Assembly: GCA_020426085.1 (NCBI GenBank)
Contig: JAGQQP010000336.1
Location: 1 to 5,185, forward strand
Reading direction: 5' to 3'
Origin: Planctomycetaceae bacterium
GTDB lineage: Bacteria; Planctomycetota; Planctomycetia; Planctomycetales; Planctomycetaceae
DNA: 5,185 nt
This document shows positions 1 through 5,185 of the stretch, one piece after another (position 1 is the stretch's first letter; each line of letters starts with the position of its first letter). The notes beneath the pieces were generated by a model. The model made no database searches and had not been told where the DNA came from. It saw only the letters and a program-made list of their open reading frames with translations. Made by a program: the position numbers and the translations under genes.

Positions 1-1
1 T

Positions 2-2206
2 TTTCCCGCATCCAGGCTCACTTTCGAACAGTCAATTGAATCACTCTATGCCAAAGATGACCAGCATCTGCTCGATTATCTGGAAAGCAAAAAGCTGTTT
101 GGTGGCGATGAATTTGTCTTCGTTGCCTACACCGTGCCTGGTCTGCTGGAGCAGAAAGAGGGCAAAGACAAAGCGGAAGATCAACATTCGCCATTGGAAG
201 AAGTTCGCAGCTTCTCAAAGGAACTGAGTAAAATTCCGGGCATCAATGCAGATGTCAGCCAGAATCTGGCTGACGCACTTTCCCCACCGAAGCTCAATAT
301 TTTTCTGCAGGTTTTACTCCGCAGGAAACGGGATGAACTGATTGAACTCTCGCGCGGCGTGCTGATTGGTGATGATAATGAAACGACCGCCATTGTTCTC
401 CGTTTGCTTCCTGAAGACAAATCTCCTGTTCCGCGCAGTGAAACTTTCAGACAGATTCGCGAGCTTGCACATGCTCACACTCCGCGTGCCTTTGTTGTAG
501 GCGAGCCGGTGCAGGTCTACGACATGTTCCGCTATGTGGAAGAAGACGGTGACGTGTTGTTTAAAGTGTCGCTCAGTCTACTCGCTGTCGTGTTACTCAT
601 TTTGTTTCGAAGGCTGCGCTGGGTTTTCCTGCCGTTGCTGGTTGTGATCTGTTCGATCTGGTGGACGGAAGCCTTACTCGTTATAGGGAATCTACAGTTG
701 AGCATGGTCAGTTCCATGCTCAACTCTCTGGTAACGATCATTGGTATCGCCACTGTCGCACATGTCGCCGTTCATTTTCAGGCTTTGCAGCGAGAAAATG
801 TTTCCCGACCGGCTGCCATCAAACAGACCATGGTCGAACTGTTGCCCGCGATCTTCTGGACCTGTGCGACTACCGCAGCCGGCTTCCTGTCGCTACTCAC
901 CAGCGAAATCGCTCCCGTTCGCAGTTTCGGCATCATGATGGCTCTGGGAACATTGATGGTACTGATCGCATCTACCGTTCTATTGCCCGGCGGCATGTCA
1001 CTTGGCTATATGAGTGCACCGGCAAAACATTCGTCCGATAAGGGGCTGGAGCGTTATCTTAAACAGGTCTCGCAGATGAATGAACGTTATCCCAAACGCA
1101 TTCTCTGGGCGACCCTGTTCTTTGTCCTGTTCGCCTCGGCCGGATTCACTCGGTTAACGATTGAGACCGATTTCAGTAAAAATTTTCGCGACTCCAGTGA
1201 TATTGTCAAAGCGCTCGATTTCGTCGAAACCCGGCTGGGTGGCGCGTCTACCTGGGAAGTGAATTTCCCGGCCCCACCGCAGTTGACTGAAGAATATCTG
1301 GAGCGTGTTCGCGCACTCAGCGAAGACCTGCGTAAGGTGAATCCCCCCGATAAAACACAGTTAACGAAAGTCATTTCCATCACCGATACACTTGATTTCG
1401 TACCGAAAAAACCGTTTGCTTCGGACCCCATCCAGTCCAAGCTGGAAATGATTCAGGATCTGCAGTCCGATTTCGAGAGCAGCATGTATAACTCCGAAAT
1501 CGGCCGAATGCGTATCATTTTACGTGCGCTCGAACGTCAGTCTGCGGAAGAAAAGCTCTCGCTGATTCACAAAGTCGATTCCCTGGCAAAGAAGCATTTC
1601 CCCGGTGCGAAAACAAAACAGTCCGATGATAAAACAGAGGCCGTTCATAAAGAACCAGGTAAGGCGGCCGGTATTTTTATTCTACTGGCCTATCTCATCG
1701 ACAGTCTGCTCAAAGATCAGCTCAACAGTTTCCTGCTGGCAGCCACCAGTATCTGGCTGATCATGTCGCTTGCCTTTCGCAGTCTGAAGCTGGGGATGAT
1801 TGCGATGGTTCCCAACCTGTTTCCGATTGTTGTTGTCATCGGGGCCATGGGCTGGAGCGGACTGACATTGAATATCGGTACCGCCATGATCGCCAGTGTC
1901 TCCATGGGGCTTACCACAGATTCCAGCATCCACTTTATCTCCAGTTTCTTAAGGGAGCGTTCTCACGGTGCCACGACTGTGGAAGCGCTCCGCACGACGC
2001 ATCACAGTGTCGGTCGAGCCATTATTTATGCAACCTGTGCCCTGGTTGCCGGCTTCAGTGTACTGACTCTTTCGCACTTCATCCCACTGATCTATTTCGG
2101 AGCGCTGGTCAGTGTCGCCATGATTGGTGGCATGTTCGGCGATCTCGTCCTGATGCCGATTCTGTTAAGCCTGTTCTATAAAGACAAAGTCGAATCAGCT
2201 GCGTAA
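2..2206 (+). CDS. RND superfamily (MMPL/HAE3-type) transporter, 5'-partial
   Basis: This is an inner-membrane RND-type exporter, presumably driven by the proton gradient; its substrate is unknown. The frame is open from base 2, so the start codon lies outside the window. The GTG at 134 is an internal Val codon: the 44 codons before it read like a family N-terminal periplasmic segment (RLTFEQSIESLYAKDD, then KKLFGGDEFVFVAY). There are 734 residues visible. I count about 11 hydrophobic segments, at roughly 187-205, 207-229, 237-259, 281-300, 308-331, 366-384, 571-591, 595-619, 622-647, 673-691 and 697-725, so only TM1 of the usual 12 is missing. The large second extracytoplasmic loop spans about 385-570. 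The second half carries GLTTDSSIHF with Asp640, matching the family's Gly-x-x-x-Asp-x-x-Ile-His motif. The corresponding position in the first half (GIATVAHVAVHF) is His254. The gene stops at TAA and overlaps the convergent neighbour by 12 bp. The superfamily is secure; a lipid, hopanoid or other substrate cannot be assigned. Confidence 0.93.
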   Translation, partial: FPASRLTFEQSIESLYAKDDQHLLDYLESKKLFGGDEFVFVAYTVPGLLEQKEGKDKAEDQHSPLEEVRSFSKELSKIPGINADVSQNLADALSPPKLNIFLQVLLRRKRDELIELSRGVLIGDDNETTAIVLRLLPEDKSPVPRSETFRQIRELAHAHTPRAFVVGEPVQVYDMFRYVEEDGDVLFKVSLSLLAVVLLILFRRLRWVFLPLLVVICSIWWTEALLVIGNLQLSMVSSMLNSLVTIIGIATVAHVAVHFQALQRENVSRPAAIKQTMVELLPAIFWTCATTAAGFLSLLTSEIAPVRSFGIMMALGTLMVLIASTVLLPGGMSLGYMSAPAKHSSDKGLERYLKQVSQMNERYPKRILWATLFFVLFASAGFTRLTIETDFSKNFRDSSDIVKALDFVETRLGGASTWEVNFPAPPQLTEEYLERVRALSEDLRKVNPPDKTQLTKVISITDTLDFVPKKPFASDPIQSKLEMIQDLQSDFESSMYNSEIGRMRIILRALERQSAEEKLSLIHKVDSLAKKHFPGAKTKQSDDKTEAVHKEPGKAAGIFILLAYLIDSLLKDQLNSFLLAATSIWLIMSLAFRSLKLGMIAMVPNLFPIVVVIGAMGWSGLTLNIGTAMIASVSMGLTTDSSIHFISSFLRERSHGATTVEALRTTHHSVGRAIIYATCALVAGFSVLTLSHFIPLIYFGALVSVAMIGGMFGDLVLMPILLSLFYKDKVESAA

Positions 2207-3316
2207 TGGAAGCGGCTTGTATTTGCGCTGGTCCATTCCCACATAACGGGAGAGCGGCTGATAGAGGTGATTATTCTCACTCTGCTCAACAATATGTGCT
2301 ACCCAGCCGACAAGACGTGAAACAGTGAAAATCGGCGTGAACAGTTCCGGTTCAAATCCCAGATAATGCAACAGCCGACTGGCATACCATTCTACCCGGG
2401 GATGGACCCGTTGAATTTTTCCCATGATCTCTTCGATTGTGTCGGCAGCGTTTTCCATTTCGTTCTGTCCCTGTGCATCTGCCAGCTGAACGCAATACGA
2501 TTTCAAAACCGCAGAACGGGGATCGCGGGGTTTATGATGCGAGTTCTCAAAACCCAGAACACGGCGCCCCTTGGTGATTTCCTGACAAACCCAGTCCTCG
2601 ACGTTACCTGAGTGAATCGCTTCCTGCAGCACATCCAGTACGCCGGTTCCCGAACTGCAGTGCAACTGGCCATTAATTGAGCCGATGGCAGAGCAGACCG
2701 CAGAGTACAGCGGACTCCCCGTGGAAGCCACGACACGCGCAGCGAAAGTAGAAGGGGACAATCCATAGTCGGCGTAAATAATCAGGGCTGCATTAAACGC
2801 TTCTTCTTCGAGTTGAGAGGGTTCGTCCCCTTTCAGCATATTCCAGAAGCTGCCCGCGTATGAGTGATCAAAATTCGGTTCAATCAGACGGTTGCCGCGA
2901 ATCTGGTGATAACGATAGGAAATCAGTTGAGGCAGCATCGCCAGCAGGTATTGCGCATTAGAGACTTCCGACTGAAAGACACCATATTCCATTTGCGGAT
3001 CAAAGTGCGCCAGCAGACTTACCCCACTGCGAATCACTTCCATCATGTCGATATGTGGTGGAATTGCCTGAACCGCCGCCATGACAGGCTGAGGCAGAGA
3101 TCCGGTTTCGATCAGCAGAGTCTGAAAATCAGCCAGTTGTTCATGGCTGGGTAATTCACCGTGCAGCAGCAGGTAAGCAACTTCGATGAAAGCCGCTCCC
3201 CGCGCCAGTTCATCAATCGAGTAACCCCGATAGGTGAGTCCTTCCTTGATCTGAGAGATCTCAGTTTCAGTAGCTACAATCCCGGACAGACCGGGGCGAT
3301 AAGGGTGACGTTCCAT
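2195..3316 (-). CDS. citrate synthase-fold protein with altered active site
   Basis: This is a homologue of citrate synthase, which condenses acetyl-CoA with oxaloacetate in the TCA cycle. It has 373 residues, the usual length for the short (type I-like) bacterial and archaeal forms. The start is ATG at 3316, preceded by GGAAGGA with a 7-nt spacer; a GTG at 3334 lies in frame but has its purine-rich stretch too close. Scaffold motifs run along the whole chain: TYRGYSIDELA near 28-38, AYLLLHGELP near 47-56, STFAARVVAST near 188-198, LFTPIFTVSR near 325-334, and a C-terminal RKYKPL. Against pig-heart numbering, His274 is kept (His219), Arg329 is kept in DPR (Arg267) and Arg401 is kept (Arg334). 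However, His238 is Tyr184, His320 is Asn258, Asp375 is Glu309 and Arg421 is Gln353. The substituted codons were read individually on the minus strand. Fold assignment is firm, but citrate synthase activity is doubtful; 2-methylcitrate synthase, another Claisen-type enzyme or a non-catalytic role are alternatives. It lies downstream of hemC on the same strand. Confidence 0.9.
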   Translation of the reverse strand: MERHPYRPGLSGIVATETEISQIKEGLTYRGYSIDELARGAAFIEVAYLLLHGELPSHEQLADFQTLLIETGSLPQPVMAAVQAIPPHIDMMEVIRSGVSLLAHFDPQMEYGVFQSEVSNAQYLLAMLPQLISYRYHQIRGNRLIEPNFDHSYAGSFWNMLKGDEPSQLEEEAFNAALIIYADYGLSPSTFAARVVASTGSPLYSAVCSAIGSINGQLHCSSGTGVLDVLQEAIHSGNVEDWVCQEITKGRRVLGFENSHHKPRDPRSAVLKSYCVQLADAQGQNEMENAADTIEEIMGKIQRVHPRVEWYASRLLHYLGFEPELFTPIFTVSRLVGWVAHIVEQSENNHLYQPLSRYVGMDQRKYKPLPLRS

Positions 3317-3504
3317 GTCTCGATCCTTCCGCACTTCCTGATTACGTTATAGAGAGGCAGTCCATTTCTGGATCAGAGTATAACTCATCTGCCCCGCAGA
3401 ATCGACATATGATACACCGCGTTTTATCTAAGAATAGGGAAATTATTTACAGGTCTTATTTCAGGCTTGACGTCACTTCGATCAGTGAACCTCTGGCAGG
3501 GAAT
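3317..3504 (-). promoter_or_regulatory. hemC / citrate synthase-like intergenic region, probable promoter region
   Basis: This 188-nt gap is long enough for the downstream gene to have its own promoter. On the minus strand two hexamers resemble a -10 box: TATACT (3377-3382) and TATAAC (3346-3351). Neither has a good TTGACA-like -35 at 16-18 bp, so the assignment is weak. Two small perfect inverted repeats sit beside or over the first hexamer: GAGT-ATA-ACTC at 3376-3386 and TCTGC-CCC-GCAGA at 3388-3400 (plus-strand reading). A 5-bp hairpin (TCACT/AGTGA, 3473-3488) lies 17 nt downstream of the hemC stop but has no following T-run, so no intrinsic terminator is called. No small gene was found in the gap. 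Confidence 0.3.
3324..3330 (-). promoter_or_regulatory. Shine-Dalgarno site of the citrate synthase-like gene
   Basis: On the minus strand the sequence is GGAAGGA, followed by a 7-nt spacer to ATG at 3316. It decides the start: the alternative in-frame GTG at 3334 has AGGA only one base upstream, too close for normal initiation. Confidence 0.7.
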
Positions 3505-4461
3505 TCAGGGTTCTTCTGTTCCTGTAATCAAACGACCTGCCCCATCTGCCAGCAGCGCTTTAGCGACTTTCACGCCGATTTCTTTCGCTTCAGAAAAGGA
3601 ACCGGTGACCGAAGCACAAATCCGTTCCCGTCCATCCGCACTCAACACGACGGCTTCCAGGGTTAACTGGTCATCTGCAGTCTGAGACAGACTTCCAATA
3701 GGTGCGTGGCAGCCGGCCCTCAGGTGAGCCAGCAGGCTCCGTTCTGCCGTGGTGGCCGCCTGTGTGGAGGGATCAGACAAACCCGCCAGTAACGCTGCGG
3801 TCTCCTCATCATCTGCCCGACATTCAATTCCCAATGCTCCCTGTCCCACTGCGGGATATACTTCCGGAGGCTGCAACAACAGGGAAGTTCTCTGTTCGAG
3901 CAGTTCCAGACGCACCATACCGGCTTCTGCCAGGCAGAGGGCATCATAGTCTCCCGCATCCAGTTTCTTCAGACGGGTTTCCACATTGCCGCGCACTTCC
4001 AGCATTTGAAAATCGCTACGCTGATGCAGCAGTTGTGCCCGTCTCCGCAGACTTCCGGTACCGATCCTCGCTCCAGCAGCCAGGTCGGTAACACTCTCCA
4101 CAGCTTCCGATCCATGCGGGAAAATCAGCACATCGTAAAGTGGCCCTCGTTCCGGGATGCCCGCCAGTTGTAAGCCGGGTGCCTGTTCTGTGGGGAGATC
4201 CTTCAGACTGTGAACGGCCAGATCGGCACGACCATCCAGTACCGCTTTCTGTACTTCGCGGGTGAACACACCCAGGCCGCCAAACTGCGAGAGCGGGGAC
4301 GTCAGATCGCGGTCCCCTTCCGACGTGATGTGCACGATTTCAATCGGACGTTCACTCGTCTGCTTTTTCAGCAGATCCGAAACGTAGTAGGCCTGCCATA
4401 ACGCCAGGTTGCTGGCGCGGGTTGCAATCCGCAAAGGACGTTCTTCAGACGTCTGGTTCAT
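3505..4461 (-). CDS. hemC: hydroxymethylbilane synthase (porphobilinogen deaminase)
   Basis: This cytoplasmic enzyme polymerises four porphobilinogens into hydroxymethylbilane, the step before uroporphyrinogen III in tetrapyrrole and haem synthesis. From ATG at 4461 it has 318 residues, against 313 for E. coli HemC. Motifs in order are RIATRAS (11-17), SEGDRD near 47, HSLKDLP (84-90) with the catalytic Asp88 (E. coli Asp84), SLRRR (137-141), VRGNVETRL (156-164), YPAVGQGALGIECR near 202-215, and LRAGCHAPIG with Cys251, the residue that anchors the dipyrromethane cofactor (E. coli Cys242). All three domains are present, so the gene appears intact. Two usually conserved stretches differ: GGKG is GGLG (Leu63), and the DPRD loop is PLYD (107-110). 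The start is uncertain: in-frame GTG codons at 4476 and 4464 precede the ATG, and the Shine-Dalgarno signal is weak for all of them. It lies 81 nt downstream of the DUF502 gene on the same strand. No hemD or hemE is in the window. Confidence 0.95.
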   Translation of the reverse strand: MNQTSEERPLRIATRASNLALWQAYYVSDLLKKQTSERPIEIVHITSEGDRDLTSPLSQFGGLGVFTREVQKAVLDGRADLAVHSLKDLPTEQAPGLQLAGIPERGPLYDVLIFPHGSEAVESVTDLAAGARIGTGSLRRRAQLLHQRSDFQMLEVRGNVETRLKKLDAGDYDALCLAEAGMVRLELLEQRTSLLLQPPEVYPAVGQGALGIECRADDEETAALLAGLSDPSTQAATTAERSLLAHLRAGCHAPIGSLSQTADDQLTLEAVVLSADGRERICASVTGSFSEAKEIGVKVAKALLADGAGRLITGTEEP

Positions 4462-4525
4462 CACTCCACTTTCCACTTCTACTCTAAATATCTTACGGTC
4501 GGCGGTTCAGTTGCCCTGCCGGTAG

Positions 4526-4540
4526 TGAACCAGAGGTTCA
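4526..4540 (-). repeat. 6-bp perfect inverted repeat after the DUF502 stop codon
   Basis: TGAACC and GGTTCA form a perfect 6-bp stem around a 3-nt loop, starting 2 nt after the DUF502 TAA on the minus strand. As RNA it could fold into a compact hairpin between the DUF502 and hemC reading frames. No U-tract follows, so it does not look like a rho-independent terminator. It could stabilise a processed 3' end, act as an operator, or be incidental. Confidence 0.5.
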
Positions 4541-4542
4541 GG

Positions 4543-5185
4543 TTACTTCGAATCCTCGGGTGGCTGGTTCGGGGGCTCGGGGGCCGAACCATTTGAATCA
4601 GTCGGTTCGTCAGTTTTTGTATGTTCGCTTTCGATTGTTGATGTCTGTGTGGTCGGAATCGGAGGTGCAATCTGGACTTTAAATCCTGCCAGCTTGCGGT
4701 CTCCCAGCAGTCGCTTTCCTAATTCTTCCCGCAGCAGTTCATCGGTGACCCGTTGTTGAGGAGGGACCAGAACACCACAAGACAGACAGAACTGAAACGC
4801 CTGGTCGACGGTGAGATTCAAATCGACGATTTCACTTTTAGGCACACTCATTGTATAGCCTGTTACCGGCATCGGGGAGGTCGGTACCAGGATAGCCACC
4901 AGAGGCTCTCCCGCGGTGACGGTCATCTCCAGCATACTGTCTCCGGTAACAAAGCCCAGTGACCAGATACCGCGCCGGGGATATTCAATCGCGACGACCC
5001 GGCTGTAATCCACGGTTCGTTCACTGAAGAAAAAGTCGGTCACCTGTTTGACCGAAGAATAGACGTTGCTCACCACAGGGAGTTTTGCCAGTACATTCTG
5101 TTCAAACTTGACCACCATCCAGGCCCCGATCCGTGCGGTCACGAAACGTCCCAGAAAATAAAGCGCGACTACTGTCAAAGCGACC
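4543..5185 (-). CDS. DUF502 family membrane protein, 5'-partial
   Basis: This is a member of the DUF502 family (COG2928-like), small membrane proteins of unknown function with two N-terminal transmembrane helices. The frame is open to the right edge, so the start and first helix are outside the window; the TTG at 5178 sits inside a hydrophobic stretch and is not a credible start. There are 213 visible residues. They begin with the end of a helix (VALTVVALYFLGRFVTA), followed by family motifs: YSSVKQVTD (42-50), EYPRRGIWSLGFVTG (67-81), LVPTSPMPVTGY (99-110) and VPKSEIVDL (114-122). The last 40 or so residues (about 174-213) form a Pro/Thr/Ser/Glu-rich, probably disordered tail, which looks like a lineage-specific extension. 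The gene precedes hemC on the same strand, with an inverted repeat right after the stop. The family call is secure; no molecular role is claimed. Confidence 0.9.
   Translation of the reverse strand, partial: VALTVVALYFLGRFVTARIGAWMVVKFEQNVLAKLPVVSNVYSSVKQVTDFFFSERTVDYSRVVAIEYPRRGIWSLGFVTGDSMLEMTVTAGEPLVAILVPTSPMPVTGYTMSVPKSEIVDLNLTVDQAFQFCLSCGVLVPPQQRVTDELLREELGKRLLGDRKLAGFKVQIAPPIPTTQTSTIESEHTKTDEPTDSNGSAPEPPNQPPEDSK
4565..4591. repeat. 8-bp inverted repeat inside the DUF502 3' coding end
   Basis: TGGTTCGG (4565-4572) pairs perfectly with CCGAACCA (4584-4591) around an 11-nt G-rich (plus-strand) loop. It lies in the codons for the Pro-rich tail (GSAPEPPNQ), so it may be a by-product of low-complexity coding. 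The stem is stronger than the one at 4526-4540, but again no T-run follows. Confidence 0.45.

Noticed and set aside
134..136. GTG as the start of the RND transporter
   Set aside because: The same frame is open upstream to base 2 and encodes a recognisable RND N-terminal periplasmic segment, so this is an internal valine.
661..1041. Alternative-frame 126-codon open frame inside the transporter
   Set aside because: It lies wholly within the RND gene in another frame; the composition (Arg/His/Ser-rich) is typical of a shadow frame.
3332..3334. GTG as the start of the citrate synthase-like gene
   Set aside because: Its purine-rich stretch is too close, while ATG at 3316 has a well-spaced GGAAGGA, and family proteins begin near the later site.
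3468..3475. TGACGTCA palindrome as an operator
   Set aside because: It is a single 8-bp palindrome with no extended symmetry and no well-placed promoter; such sites occur by chance.
3473..3488. Hairpin TCACT/AGTGA as the hemC terminator
   Set aside because: The stem is only 5 bp with a 6-nt loop, and no T-run follows on the minus strand.
3409..3666. Plus-strand open frame over the hemC 3' end and the intergenic gap
   Set aside because: It is mostly antisense to the well-supported hemC, has no family-like motif, and the product looks like random composition.
5176..5178. TTG as the start of the DUF502 gene
   Set aside because: It would begin in the middle of the second transmembrane helix; the frame stays open to the window edge and the family has an earlier helix.
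1..5185. CRISPR array, tRNA/rRNA, insertion sequence, prophage or defence system
   Set aside because: No regularly spaced long repeats, no cloverleaf-type sequence, no transposase or integrase motif and no defence-type domain were seen; nearly all bases are accounted for by four housekeeping or envelope-type genes.

Overview
The window looks like an ordinary chromosomal stretch of a bacterium with roughly balanced GC content. The gene set and protein style (an HAE3/MMPL-type RND exporter, a DUF502 membrane protein, and a hemC product with variant motifs) suggest a planctomycete of the Gimesia/Rubinisphaera type. That placement is an inference from remembered family resemblance and was not tested by any search.

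Layout. Positions 2-2206 (+) hold the 3' part of a large RND-superfamily (MMPL) inner-membrane transporter; its start lies beyond the left edge. The other three genes are all on the minus strand, in transcription order: a DUF502 membrane protein (4543-5185, start beyond the right edge), hemC for hydroxymethylbilane synthase (3505-4461), and a citrate-synthase-fold protein (2195-3316). The transporter and the citrate-synthase-like gene converge, and their 3' ends overlap by 12 bp. The two intergenic gaps (4462-4542 and 3317-3504) are short. They contain small inverted repeats but no convincing rho-independent terminator and no strong promoter. I see no RNA gene, mobile element, CRISPR array or prophage.

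Function. HemC makes the linear tetrapyrrole precursor of haem. DUF502 and the RND protein are envelope proteins whose substrates cannot be read from the sequence. The gene of greatest interest is the citrate-synthase-like one. It keeps the family scaffold from end to end and the first catalytic His, but the second catalytic His is Asn, the catalytic Asp is Glu, the oxaloacetate-site His is Tyr, and one carboxylate-binding Arg is Gln. It may therefore not be an ordinary citrate synthase. Nothing in the window shows that the four genes form one pathway. The co-oriented trio could be partly co-transcribed, but this is not demonstrated.
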